Positions 20,252 through 30,404 of a stretch of DNA of 64,000 bases are shown one piece after another. Numbering within the stretch: position 1 is the stretch's first letter; the number at the start of each line of letters is the position of its first letter. This DNA comes from Chaetoceros tenuissimus. Lineage: Eukaryota > Bacillariophyta > Thalassiosirophyceae > Chaetocerotales > Chaetocerotaceae. The stretch lies in contig BLLK01000019.1 of the NCBI GenBank assembly GCA_021927905.1, positions 930,001 to 994,000 of the forward strand, given 5' to 3'. Both the position numbers and the translations under genes were made by a program. The notes beneath the pieces were generated by a model. That model was given only the letters and a program-made list of their open reading frames with translations. It was not told where the DNA came from and searched no databases.

Positions 20252-20543
20252 CTTGCTCCGGGTGACATTTTTGCAATTCGCAATCACTTGTAATAAAATA
20301 AGTTTTTCATAAAAGTTTTTCTTTTCTTTCCTTTTTATGGACCTCTGATTCATCACAAATACTCCATAAGATATGTGAAGAAATTGATCCTAGGTTTAGT
20401 GAAGTAAAGAGTTGTTGTTCTGTCATTCTACGTACTCATTTTTTCACTGCGTAAAGTCAATTTGATATAAGAAATATTTGTACGAATGGACCTGAAATCA
20501 CTTTGATTTCGCGGATTTTTTTAAATAAAGTATCTACAGTTCC

Positions 20544-20583
<40 letters not shown>

Positions 20584-20667
20584 CGAGAAAATGTCTTTTC
20601 CATTTTGTTTCAAAAATTGCAGTCATACTATTTTACTTTTTCTTCTATTTACACGAGTCCCAGCACT
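20252..20667. other. Intergenic with (TA)n run at 20551-20581
   Basis: AT-rich spacer. The only structure noted is the TA microsatellite just downstream of the PLC-X gene stop. Confidence 0.6.
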
Positions 20668-21888
20668 CTAATTCGCTCTTGCTTTATTTTCTTCTTGAAC
20701 TACTTCAATGACATCTCCATATTCCCAGAAATCAATATTGATAAAGTTAGTCTTGAGTCCAGTTTTAGCTTCACAATCTGCCAATCTCTGTGTCAAAAAG
20801 TTCTTTTCATTCACTTCTTCTGAACCTGCTTTACTTGGAATTCCCAAAAGTTCATTTGCCACAAAGTTATTAATGGCATAAAAGTCTTTGGCACTCTGTG
20901 CTCCTCTATCAATGACACAGCTATTATTTGTGTCTTCCACCTCTTCTACACTCTTGAATTCATACGGCGTTTCTGCTGCAAAGTCATGGAATTCCCTGAT
21001 TTGATTGACACTTGAAGTTACACCATTATGCTTGAAGAAAATCAATTGCTTATCATCCGTCTGTAGCTGTTTCAAAGTAGGCCAGTTTCCTCCTGTATAA
21101 GTATAAGTTTTAGATTGGATAATTGGACCAATCACATCCCAAATTTCGGACGGTGTAGGCTGTCCAACTGAGATTTCAAAGTTAATCATGAGCATATCGT
21201 TCTTGTTGGCATCTAGAAATGTATTGATGTTGGTAAAAACTTCAGTCAAGTCTCTCTTTCCAAATCCACAGTCTCCGTGACATAGAGTAACTGCACCATC
21301 GCATTTACATGCGTCCAACTGTATTTCAAGTAAAAGTTGAATGAGATTTGGACATGAATATGAAATGAAATAGTTCTACCTAGTTACTGTAGTCATGACA
21401 TGAACATTCTTCATTCTTCAACTTACCATGACACCACGATATCCAGCAACAAGAGCTTCCTCCAGAGGAGATTCATGATTTGGAAATGCATCAGTCTCGT
21501 CTACATGTGCATTATGTAGAGTAGCAAAGAGTACCTCGTCCACTTTCAAATCACAATTGGAAGCAAGTCCATTACAACAATCACCAGAAGTTGGACACTG
21601 ATTGAATTCATAAACTGGTGTCAATGTCGGTGCAGCAGTTGGTGACGAATCAGCCTCGGTGGATCCAAGGCCGACCCACGATTTGACCTTTTCAAAGCCG
21701 AATATTCCAATAAGAGCTCCCACTGCTCCACCAGCCAAAACAACTAGAATCACAATAATGATGAATAGACATCTGCAGCATCCGCCCTTCTTCTTTTCTT
21801 CTTCATATGGGTAGGGAGCATTGTGAGAATATGGGTCGTAATGTCCCCTTTTCTCTTCATTCAATTCTTCGTCTTTTCTAGGTGCCAT
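20668..21888 (-). CDS. Membrane-anchored PLC-X (phosphatidylinositol phospholipase C X)-like protein
   Basis: Exons 21427-21888 and 20668-21318 (intron 21319-21426, 108 bp) give 370 residues. An N-terminal cytosolic stretch with KKKGGCCRC precedes one transmembrane segment (LFIIIVILVVLAGGAVGALI), then a Pro/Thr linker and a TIM-barrel X domain. FATLHNAHVDE supplies the first catalytic-type His. RGVM/LDACKCDGAVTLCHG, restored across the splice, supplies the second. ...DMLMINFEIS, FFKHNGV and INIDFWEYGDVIEVV follow. No Y or C2 domain, so it resembles the small X-only PLC-like proteins rather than eukaryotic PI-PLC. Topology (type II, catalytic domain lumenal or outside) is inferred from the basic N-terminus. 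Confidence 0.85.
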
Positions 21889-22245
21889 TGTTGATTTGAT
21901 ATGTATCTTGAGTAGTGATTACTTTCACTTTGTGTTTGCACGATGGAATAGATGTGGCTTTGCATTCAAAGAAAAGATCAGAGCAGACAGATAAACCGTT
22001 GAACAAAATTTATCTTTCCCGGCGAGTCATCGCAAGTCATTTCTATCTATTTAGTCGTGCTTTAGGCCATTCTCCAATTTCTTTCGGTTTTCATATCTTT
22101 CATACAAAAATTTGTAGCATTTCGATATTCAATATACGTATGCACTTTTTCAACGCACATCTTTTGCAAATTTTGGAATAAAGAGCATATTTGCAAGTCT
22201 AGTTTCGAGACTTTCAAGGAAAAACAAAAGTTACTTAAGATTTAA
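21889..22245. other. Divergent intergenic region
   Basis: Between the divergent PLC-X and multicopper oxidase loci. Presumably carries both promoters. No specific site recognised. Confidence 0.4.
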
Positions 22246-23824
22246 GATGGCTAGAAATTCGGTTTGTTTGATTCAAAGCCCTGAAGAATCTTCTTCTACT
22301 ACTGCTGCAGCTGAACTTGGTATCAGCAAGCAGCCCATTATTAGCTACACCATCCTCAGTAGTTTCTTCTAATGGTATTCTAGATACAATCATTACCCTT
22401 GAAGAGGCAACCCATAGTCTTGTAAGTGACACAACATCTACTTTCAACCCTCAAATCACAAGTAGATTATTCAATTCTACATTCCCAGGGCCTACGTTAC
22501 GTCTAAAGCCGGGAGATGTCCTCCGAGTAGAGTTTCAAATCAAACTAGAAGATCAGGGATTGGCATATGTCCATAATCAATTCTCAGCTCCAGATGAGTC
22601 CAATTGACACTTTCATGGATTGCATATTAGTGGCGAATTGCCCAGTGATGATGTGACTCATGTCGTGAGACCCGGTCAAACATACAAATATGAAATGACT
22701 CTAGCAGATAATCATATGGGAGGTACACACTGGATGCATCCTCATAGACATGGATCGTCTAGTTTGCAAACGGGAGGTGGAGCTGTGTCTGCAGTAATTG
22801 TAGAGGATCCTCCCAATATTCTCCCAAAACAAGTGGAAGATGCAAAGGAAGTCATATTTTTGGCGCATTTGTTGGATATGGAAGAATTACAAGAAACGGC
22901 AGATGAATCGAGTGACGGCTTGTTTGCAGTCAATGGAAACTTACCACAAACTTCTGTGGTGGTCAATGGACAATTTAATCCAATCATTTCCATTGTTGCT
23001 GGAGAATGGGTGCGTTTCAGAGTCATTTGGGCAAGTTGGTTAGAGGGAAATTTGAATCTAAGTGTAGATGGTTGTGAAATGCATCTTTTAGCCAAGGATG
23101 GAATCTATATCCGCGATTTTCCTAGGTCAATTGAAACAGCACCCATCGTTCCCGGAGGTAGAGCTGACATCATGGTTCGATGTCCAGCTGCTTCTTCTAC
23201 TATAACATTAATGGAATGACTGGATCGCTTGCAAAAGTTCAAACTACAAATGATTCACCTATTCAGACTCAGAATTTAGAAGCTTGGACGCCTAGCTATC
23301 CAGAATATTTGACTGATTTGCGCTCATCTATACCAAGTCCTGGATGTACATGTACTACAGAGTTCGATAGACGTGCAGTCAATGGCATTCCGTTTCCAAG
23401 TGATAAAGAATCTTATCTGCATGCAACCTACTTGGGTGCAATTGTTGATAGAAATATTGAGTCACGTGGTCACCCATATCATCAGCATATTTATCCATTC
23501 CAGCTCATCTCTGGGCTCAATACTTTTGGTGGGTACAATCAAATTGGAGATTGGCATGATACTTATACTGGAAGAGGGCTTATTAGATTTTCTCCAACCG
23601 AGTTCACTGGCAAGATGATGGTACATTGTCATCGTTTGAATCATGAAGATGAAGGAATGATGGCTATTGAAAATATTGGAACTGATGGTACTTGTACATG
23701 CACTGAAAGTCAAAACGGTGGACTTGACAACGAAGTAATTATTGGTATTGCAGCTGGCGCCGGTGCCTTGGTATTTGCTATTTCAGCTTATGTCTTGTAT
23801 CGCAAACGCAAAATTGTAAAGTAG
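22246..23824 (+). pseudogene. Multicopper oxidase with C-terminal membrane anchor, disrupted frame
   Basis: All four copper-ligand motifs are readable: HFHGLHISG; HWMHPHRHGS; HPYHQHIYPF; MVHCHRLNHEDEGMM (type 1 copper, axial Met). The C-terminus is a transmembrane segment (EVIIGIAAGAGALVFAISAY) plus RKRK, so the enzyme would be anchored outside the cell. Three breaks: the signal-peptide-like stretch KALKNLLLLLLQLNLVSASS is out of frame with the only nearby ATG (22246); an in-frame TGA (22605-22607) sits directly before the first copper motif (ESN-stop-HFHG); and the frame shifts near 23205-23219, between RADIMVRCPAAS and YNINGMTGSLAKV. Either a young pseudogene of the host or assembly errors. 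Multicopper oxidases of algae can be ferroxidases; not assignable here. Confidence 0.75.
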
Positions 23825-24014
23825 AAAATATTAAAAGTGCGAATCCGTCGTGCTTTTGTCTAAAGTCTGCAAGATGATCAGGCAATCTGGAGTGGTGAAC
23901 TTTGAAAATTTGCATTTTGAATTTTTGTAGTAGAAGTACTACTCTTGAAATTTGATTTTTCAAGTAGTTTCCAGGTTTTACTCTCTTTTTCTCACATTCA
24001 TTGCCTTTGCAGCA

Positions 24015-26156
24015 ATGTCTACTATAGAGGAGTACGAGGAGGAACAACGTAAGAAGTTTCTGAATGAAGTCATTACTCTTACATTGAAGAAGTCCAAAGC
24101 GGTAACATGTGCAACATGGAAGGTGTCTCGGTTTCGTCTCGACGTAGACTTTGTCAACACTCTTATTCAAAGGTCATTTTCCCCAGCCACTGGAGTTACT
24201 CTTGCATACCTCAAAACACTACAAGAAAAAGGAAAGAAGGGTAGCCATGGTGGAATCATTCTCCCACAAGATATGGTTCGACTATGTCATAAGAATCAAG
24301 AATATGAGATTGTAATCAAGGAGCCCAAGTCAATCGCGATGCCTTCCCTCAACTACACAGGTGGATTAAAGTTTCTTTTGAGAAATGTGCCTTCCTTCAG
24401 CCAAAATAATCTCTACCCTGTTCGGATTTATCACCTAGTGCGTTGGGTAAAAGAGAGCATTCTAAAGGAAGAACCAAAGCTCAAGGAAATGCAGCAAAAG
24501 ATTGAGACCTTGAAGAAAAATCTTTCCAAAGTGACTAGTAAACTAGAGGAATTATGCTCTTCGCCCATTGTCGACTCGAAAGGAGATGTAATAATGGGAA
24601 AAGAGGCAGAGCGAATCAGAAGTCAAAATTACAACAGGATACTTCAGGATAGGCTCGATTTGAGGTCAGATCTCGAAGAAGCAAATAATTCAAAGTCCAA
24701 ACTCTACCAGCAACAGTACAAAGAGCTAGAAGTAATTGTGAAAGAGTGCAAAGTGGGTGAATTTTCCATCACCTTTTGTGGGTTCAAAAAGAAATACTAT
24801 GAAGATGTTTTCAAGAGCAAAAGCGATTGGAATACAACCTTATTGTTTGCCTCACCAGAAAATGTTGATCTCGCCAAAGACAATGAACTAGATAGCGAAT
24901 ATCTTGTAAACACAGGAGAGATGTCAATTTGTTGTGTGGAGCATGGCTTTGGGTGCTTCCGGAAAACTAATGATGAATCGAATAAGCATAATTCTGCTAT
25001 ATGCTATCTTGGCACGTATGAAGATGGTCTATTTCACGGATCTGGACTGCTCTATGATAGCGATTGTATCTATGCAGGCAGCTTTAATAGAGGAAATAAA
25101 AGTGCAGATGGTATGTTGCTGATGAAGGACGGAGATGTGCTTCGAGGAGACTTTGCAGCAGTCGAATCGAAACCAGTGTACGAAAATAATAGATATTCAA
25201 AAGGACAAGCAACAGGGAAAGGAAAAATTTTATTTGCAGATGGTGCTATTTATGAAGGTGATTTCAAGAATGGTAATATAACGGGGAATGGAATTTATAT
25301 TAGTTCCAAAGGGGACAAACTAGAAGGAGCTTTTCTCAATGGCGAACTCGTAGAAGGAACCAAAGCCCTTTCAAATGGTGAAAGATTTCAGGGCAACTTT
25401 TCTGAATTTGGTCTATTAGAAGGCAATTCACACTATTCGTCGCAGGAAAAGAGATCCGAGTTTCAAGGCACCTTCAGTGGTGGAATGAAAGAAGGGTACG
25501 GACTAGAAAAGTTCCATTCGAAATATAAAACGGAAGAAGTGATGGCTAGATTTGAAGGCACCCGAAGCGGAATAGGGATTCAACAAATCAGTGTTGATAG
25601 AAAGCCTATAATCATTCAAGGACCTTGGCTTGCAGGAAGAGTGAAGACTAGTGGGTACGTCTCAAGTAAATCTGGTAGCTACATTCCTACTACTTCTAAG
25701 CAATCGACCCAATATAAGCTGCTTCATAGATATGCACAAGTAGAAGTGAAAAAAGACAAGAAAGTCGAAAGAGAAAGAATGTCTCTAAAATCTGAGGAGG
25801 AAAAGTTTCGTTTCGAAAGAGAGGCACACTGCTCTGATGCCTTTTGTTACTATACTAGTAAAAACAATAAAGAGTTAGGCGAAAGAGAAATGAAACTACC
25901 TTCGAAAGCTCCTCTCAAACAACATATGACTGTCGTGGGCCCAAGAACTGTAGAGTCAGCACAAAATTCACCAGGACTTCAGTTCCTTCCAGGAAATGTA
26001 TCATCCCAAGGAATATACCATGAAATGAAAAAAAAGTTGCTTAAGGAATGGAACTCCGACAACGTCGAAATTTTCAAAGAATACATTGATTCAATTGATT
26101 TCGCCTTGAATTTGTTCGAAGAGGAAATTCAATTCTCACAAAAGAACATGATATAA
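24015..26156 (+). CDS. MORN-repeat protein with coiled coil
   Basis: The frame is open from 23952, but the preceding bases (pyrimidine-rich, ending TTTGCAG just before CAATG) look like an intron end, so I start at the ATG at 24015: 713 residues. Residues ~140-250 are coiled coil (KLKEMQQKIETLKKNLSKVT). From ~310 to ~520 come MORN-type repeats: YLGTYEDGLFHGSGLLYDSD, IYAGSFNRG, IYEGDFKNGNITGNGIYIS, FQGTFSGGMKEGYGLEKFHS. The C-terminal ~170 residues are charged. MORN repeats commonly scaffold at membranes or bind lipids. No catalytic domain is seen. A non-coding first exon upstream is possible. Confidence 0.8.
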   Translation: MSTIEEYEEEQRKKFLNEVITLTLKKSKAVTCATWKVSRFRLDVDFVNTLIQRSFSPATGVTLAYLKTLQEKGKKGSHGGIILPQDMVRLCHKNQEYEIVIKEPKSIAMPSLNYTGGLKFLLRNVPSFSQNNLYPVRIYHLVRWVKESILKEEPKLKEMQQKIETLKKNLSKVTSKLEELCSSPIVDSKGDVIMGKEAERIRSQNYNRILQDRLDLRSDLEEANNSKSKLYQQQYKELEVIVKECKVGEFSITFCGFKKKYYEDVFKSKSDWNTTLLFASPENVDLAKDNELDSEYLVNTGEMSICCVEHGFGCFRKTNDESNKHNSAICYLGTYEDGLFHGSGLLYDSDCIYAGSFNRGNKSADGMLLMKDGDVLRGDFAAVESKPVYENNRYSKGQATGKGKILFADGAIYEGDFKNGNITGNGIYISSKGDKLEGAFLNGELVEGTKALSNGERFQGNFSEFGLLEGNSHYSSQEKRSEFQGTFSGGMKEGYGLEKFHSKYKTEEVMARFEGTRSGIGIQQISVDRKPIIIQGPWLAGRVKTSGYVSSKSGSYIPTTSKQSTQYKLLHRYAQVEVKKDKKVERERMSLKSEEEKFRFEREAHCSDAFCYYTSKNNKELGEREMKLPSKAPLKQHMTVVGPRTVESAQNSPGLQFLPGNVSSQGIYHEMKKKLLKEWNSDNVEIFKEYIDSIDFALNLFEEEIQFSQKNMI

Positions 26157-26388
26157 TATTATAAACAAGGCATATAGTTCGTTTCATCTCCCTCGTTATT
26201 ATTCTTTGAGTCTGAACCAGGCTTTAGCGCTTTTGAGTCATATGCTCTAGGTGGTAATGGTCACCTGAACCTAGCTGGACTATAGTTCACAATGGTATAC
26301 AGAGCAACTTTAAGAATTATGTGTAAAAATTATATTCATTTATAAAAAATGTTGTGTTGTTTTTGGTTAAAAAACAACTGTAACTCCA

Positions 26389-28521
26389 TCATGCAGCAGC
26401 TGCATGCAATGGGAAAACTCTACTTTCGTTACAAACTTGTGCGAGTAATATGCTCAACAATCCCTTTTCACCATACTCATGAATGTCATGGCTATTTACA
26501 GCACCAAAAAGCTCACATCCTTCGCAATAGTACTTGAAACCTGCTTCAACTTCTTGATTAGAAGTGAGAACGTGACCAAGTAAAAAGAATATACCTCGTC
26601 CTAAACGAGGTTCGATGATGTCTCTGTACTGCCTACAAAGTTGCATCGCGTCAAAGATAAAGACTGTGCCATCCCCATCCATGCCCAGACTTGGGTCCCT
26701 CTCATAGATTTCGAATATATGTCTTAGTGTTAGAATAAGATCTTTCGGGTTGGATGAGCTGCCTTCTTCTTCAAAGAGTTTTCGTTCATCTTTGAGAATG
26801 GCTAGAAAGGATTGTAACGCTTTCTTTGTCTCTCCTATTTCTTTGTATATAGTTGCAACATTATATAGTGTCGAAATTATTGCATTATTGCTTTTCTTCT
26901 CACAATGAGCACGAATTTTTAGGCATTCAAGAAAAGATGACAGAGCTGAGTCGTACTTGTTTGCCTTGTAATACATGAGACCGAGATAGTTCAGCAGATT
27001 TGCAACCTCCACATTTGTAGGTCCAAGAACTATTCTCTTTAAAGATATAGCTTGTTCGAGATTAAAGATACTATCTGAGAATTTGTTCATAGCTTCGTAG
27101 ATACGTGCAGTATTCATATGGAGCTCAGCTAAGAAACCTGGCAGAGTCAAGCTGCTCAAGTCTTTGTGTTCTTGCTCACATTTTTTGAGTTTCTTCATTG
27201 CTCTTTGATACACGATTAATGCTTCTTCAATTTTCCCAGTTTGAACAAGGAGAGCAGCCATGTTACTCGAGTTTATGACATAGCTTTGAATGAGGAAATC
27301 GTCCTCAGGCAATGGCAGAATGATGTTACGGATTTGGAGAAGAGTTTCAAGGGCATTCTCACTCTTATCTTGACACTTGAAGACTTTGCTTAGGGTATTC
27401 AAGAGAAAAATTTTGGACTTTAAGTCCTCGATCGAGATGAACGCAGATGATGAGAGGTATTCTCGTAGGATGCTTTCAGCTTCATCGTAGTCCTCTTCAC
27501 AGATGTAGAGATCAGCAATGATCAGGACTGTCTTGACAATGTATGCATGAGCATTTCCCAATGAGGGTGTCGCAATGGAGAGAAAAGTAAGGTAATTTTC
27601 TAATGCCTTGTATTCATATCCTAGAGTCTCCATGGTTTGAGCTAGATTGAAGTAAGAAACGCCAAGGTCCAAGTGTGTGTGGGGCAAGGATAGCAGCCTT
27701 TTGTCAACGCAATCTTGATAGCAACAGAGTGCTTGCTCGTAGTCACTCAGGATGAAATAAACTCTACCCAAGTTATTCGAAACTGTCGCCATGTTAGCAA
27801 CGAAGGGCAAGCTTTGACTGGCATCGTGAGTTGATTCTAGATCTTTGAATATTGAGAGTGATGCTTCAAAGTACTTGAGGCAAATCTTTCCCTTCTCTTG
27901 TATTTGCTCTTCGTTCTCTGATCCGATCAGAGTGACGACGTCCTTGTTCAAGAAAGCCATGCTGATACAGTTGAGGCAAGTAGCGATGCCATAATCGCAG
28001 TAAAAAATCGCTTCCTCGACGATAAAGCCTGAAATGGAGGAATCTTTATGTAAAAAACATTGTAATGACTTGAAGCTGTCCAAGCATCGATGATAGAAGT
28101 TGATACTTTCATGAGGATGGTTGAGGTGCCACTCTGTATGCCCTAGATTCAGTAGTGTCAGAGAGGTGAGAAAAGTTACAGTCACATAAACATTCTCTCT
28201 AAAGGTAACATCTGGACAAGAATTGTCTAATACACTTCGATCGACGAGCAGAGCAGTAAGTGCTCGATGGAAGTAAGTTGCAGCTGGGCCATGATCAGAT
28301 TTTCGAGCCTCGCACACACCCTGATTGAAGTCCAAAGTTGCGGAGACAACTCTAACTGTAAAATCGTCCTGAATGCTCTTGGAAAGATTATTCCCAGTTC
28401 CAAGTTCTGTCAGAGATAGAAAAATGGTACCTGCAAAAGAAGATGTCCCTTCGTCAAAAACTTGAGCAGCATTTCTTGTTATAACTCGTTCTTGGAACGA
28501 AGAAATAGATTCAGACACCAT
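26389..28521 (-). CDS. Tetratricopeptide-repeat protein (kinesin-light-chain-like TPRs)
   Basis: 710 residues in one exon. TPR helices recur from about residue 75 to 640, for example DYEQALCCYQDCVDKR, LDLGVSYFNLAQTMETLGYE, YKALENYLTFLS, KIEEALIVYQRAMKKLKK, FSDSIFNLEQAISLKR, VANLLNYLGLMYYKANKYDS. The ~42-residue spacing and A/YxxAL pattern match kinesin-light-chain-type TPRs, common in diatoms as stand-alone proteins. No other domain is present. A protein-binding scaffold is inferred. The start Met at 28521 is the first in frame. Confidence 0.85.
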   Translation of the reverse strand: MVSESISSFQERVITRNAAQVFDEGTSSFAGTIFLSLTELGTGNNLSKSIQDDFTVRVVSATLDFNQGVCEARKSDHGPAATYFHRALTALLVDRSVLDNSCPDVTFRENVYVTVTFLTSLTLLNLGHTEWHLNHPHESINFYHRCLDSFKSLQCFLHKDSSISGFIVEEAIFYCDYGIATCLNCISMAFLNKDVVTLIGSENEEQIQEKGKICLKYFEASLSIFKDLESTHDASQSLPFVANMATVSNNLGRVYFILSDYEQALCCYQDCVDKRLLSLPHTHLDLGVSYFNLAQTMETLGYEYKALENYLTFLSIATPSLGNAHAYIVKTVLIIADLYICEEDYDEAESILREYLSSSAFISIEDLKSKIFLLNTLSKVFKCQDKSENALETLLQIRNIILPLPEDDFLIQSYVINSSNMAALLVQTGKIEEALIVYQRAMKKLKKCEQEHKDLSSLTLPGFLAELHMNTARIYEAMNKFSDSIFNLEQAISLKRIVLGPTNVEVANLLNYLGLMYYKANKYDSALSSFLECLKIRAHCEKKSNNAIISTLYNVATIYKEIGETKKALQSFLAILKDERKLFEEEGSSSNPKDLILTLRHIFEIYERDPSLGMDGDGTVFIFDAMQLCRQYRDIIEPRLGRGIFFLLGHVLTSNQEVEAGFKYYCEGCELFGAVNSHDIHEYGEKGLLSILLAQVCNESRVFPLHAAAA

Positions 28522-29724
28522 GTTTGCAAAACTAATGATTGGTACGCAATTCTTTCGATTCGCGGACGCTCTGTTAAGAGTAATGAATGATGTGAGAGAA
28601 TGGCTTCCTCAATATAAGTGTATGGCATCTCCATGCCTGATGATTTGCAGCTTCCTTGCTATTAGGTACTATATAATAAATGATCGCTCATACAATTACT
28701 TACTTGATTGATTGATAGATTTTCCCCATACAATCATTTCTAGATTCCTTGTTTAAAGTCACGATATGGCTCTGATAATGTATGCGCGAATTGAGGGAAG
28801 AAGTTGCATTGAGAGATTCTTCGTGGTCATTCGAGGAAGAAGAATTATTTCTGAAGAAGATTGAACGAACTGCTTTGGTCAAGTGCTCCATGCTGTTGTG
28901 AAAATCCATTCTCCTTTTTATCAATCATCAATTTGTTGATACAATTTATGCTCAAGTTGTGGATGGAGGAGCTGATTTTTATGTGTGTTGGGCTAATTTC
29001 TCAAATACGCTGCTTTTTATTAGGAAGGTGGGAAGTGGGAAGGCCGATTCTTGGCAAATATCCAAAGAGAGAAGATAATAGAAATTTTTGTCTAAGAAAG
29101 AAGGAAAAAAGAAGAAGAAACAGGAGAAACTTTTCAACAAGGGTAACACACGTGCGATATTTTCGTTTTCAATCTGAATATAATGTTTTTTACAATGCAG
29201 GTTTTCTTAATGTAACTTATGACAGCTACTCATTCTAAAAAGCAGATACTCATGCATTTTTAATTTGTTTTACTAATCACTTCAACTGACGTGACATTAC
29301 TTGGTTGTTGCGAAGATGAAGTAGTTTTCGCACTTGCCACATCGTTGCATTCCGATCAGATTTAGGCCTTTTCTTCATCCTTGATCAGATTATTGAGGAC
29401 TCTTTCTTCCCCAGTTCTTCAACCCCTTGAACATTTGCTTGAAGATGAAAACCTCAGTGAAAGTACGAAAGTACACGATGTTTGAAGCAAGATTGAGCAA
29501 GCAAGAAGTCATTCTATCTTCACAGGACCATGAAGCAAAGTAAACTCACTTCTACACTTCTGTCAGCATGCGGATACATACTTGAGATGTCAAATCAAAA
29601 GGTGAAAAGCAAGTTTGGCATTTCTTCAGTTTCACCTGAATAGAACATTGTATTTATTTTCTACTACTCATTATTTTGTTTCTTAGCAACTCAGCGAGCT
29701 AATGACGCATTTAATTTTTTATTC
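28522..29724. other. 1.2-kb stretch with no supported gene
   Basis: Short open frames exist on both strands (for example minus 28700-28924 with Ser/Asn-rich content) but have no recognisable features, so I do not call them. The minus-strand one could be an upstream exon of the TPR gene. Confidence 0.4.
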
Positions 29725-30104
29725 TTACTTCTGACGAGCAATGACTTGAGACATGTTTGGATGGTCGACCATAGATTGCTTACGTCTCTTTTCTACTCTA
29801 TACTTACCAGATCCATCGGCTCCCTTCTTCCAATCAAATTCTTCTTTAGCGGCCCTTCTAGCTAGAAGGACAATCTGCTGATGGAAAGCATAAAAGATAC
29901 TTCACTTTGTAAGTGCCATAACTAGACACGCAAAAAAAAAAGCAAGGTGGCAAGGAATCAATCTCAATTGTGGTTGCAAAGTTCGAATTCTCTTCAAGCT
30001 ATCGTGTTTCTTGACTTTCTCATTCACCATCCATCCACAATCCACCGCCCCTTGAACTACCTGTTCGTAAGAAGTCAGACTGAAAAGGCCTATCCTCAAC
30101 AAAG
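29725..30104 (-). other. Probable small gene, structure unresolved (in-frame TGA)
   Basis: A Met-less minus-strand exon-like frame, 29725-29901, encodes FYAFHQQIVLLARRAAKEEF, then DWKKGADGSGKYRVEKRRKQ and SMVDHPNMSQVIARQK, with clear protein-like composition. The frame directly upstream (29902-30102), after one TGA, is also open and includes MVNEKVKKHDSLKRIRTLQ and a hydrophobic stretch AFFFACLVMAL. A T10 tract lies in it. Either the 3' part is a terminal exon (an acceptor TTTCCATCAG is available near 29878), or a single frame interrupted by TGA, or a sequence error. No family recognised. Confidence 0.35.
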
Positions 30105-30404
30105 AAAAATGATATTTTAGATTGTTTTGGAAGTGAAAAAATGATATTTCTCACTCTGCTTATTGTTGTGACGTACACAAAACTTGGCCCTAGCTAGCCC
30201 CCAACTAGCTAGACCCTAGCTAGATAAATAGTAGTATGCTGACAGGTCGGGGTTTCATCACATCCATTGAAAATCTGCCGGATGAAAGATGAAAGAATAA
30301 CAAACCCACGCTCACGCAGCCAAATGAATACTACAACACTACTTTAAGTTCAATCTGTCAAGCTAAAAGCATACTAGTATCTGTTTACTTTTCTTTGGTA
30401 GAAG
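30105..30404. promoter_or_regulatory. Upstream region of the RNase P p30 gene
   Basis: Contains three close CTAGCTAG-type repeats (about 30190-30225). No other gene-like signal. Candidate promoter region by position only. Confidence 0.3.

Noticed and set aside
28861-29238. 125-residue plus-strand frame
   Set aside because: Composition is erratic (hydrophobic, then poly-Lys/Arg), with no domain and no splice partner.
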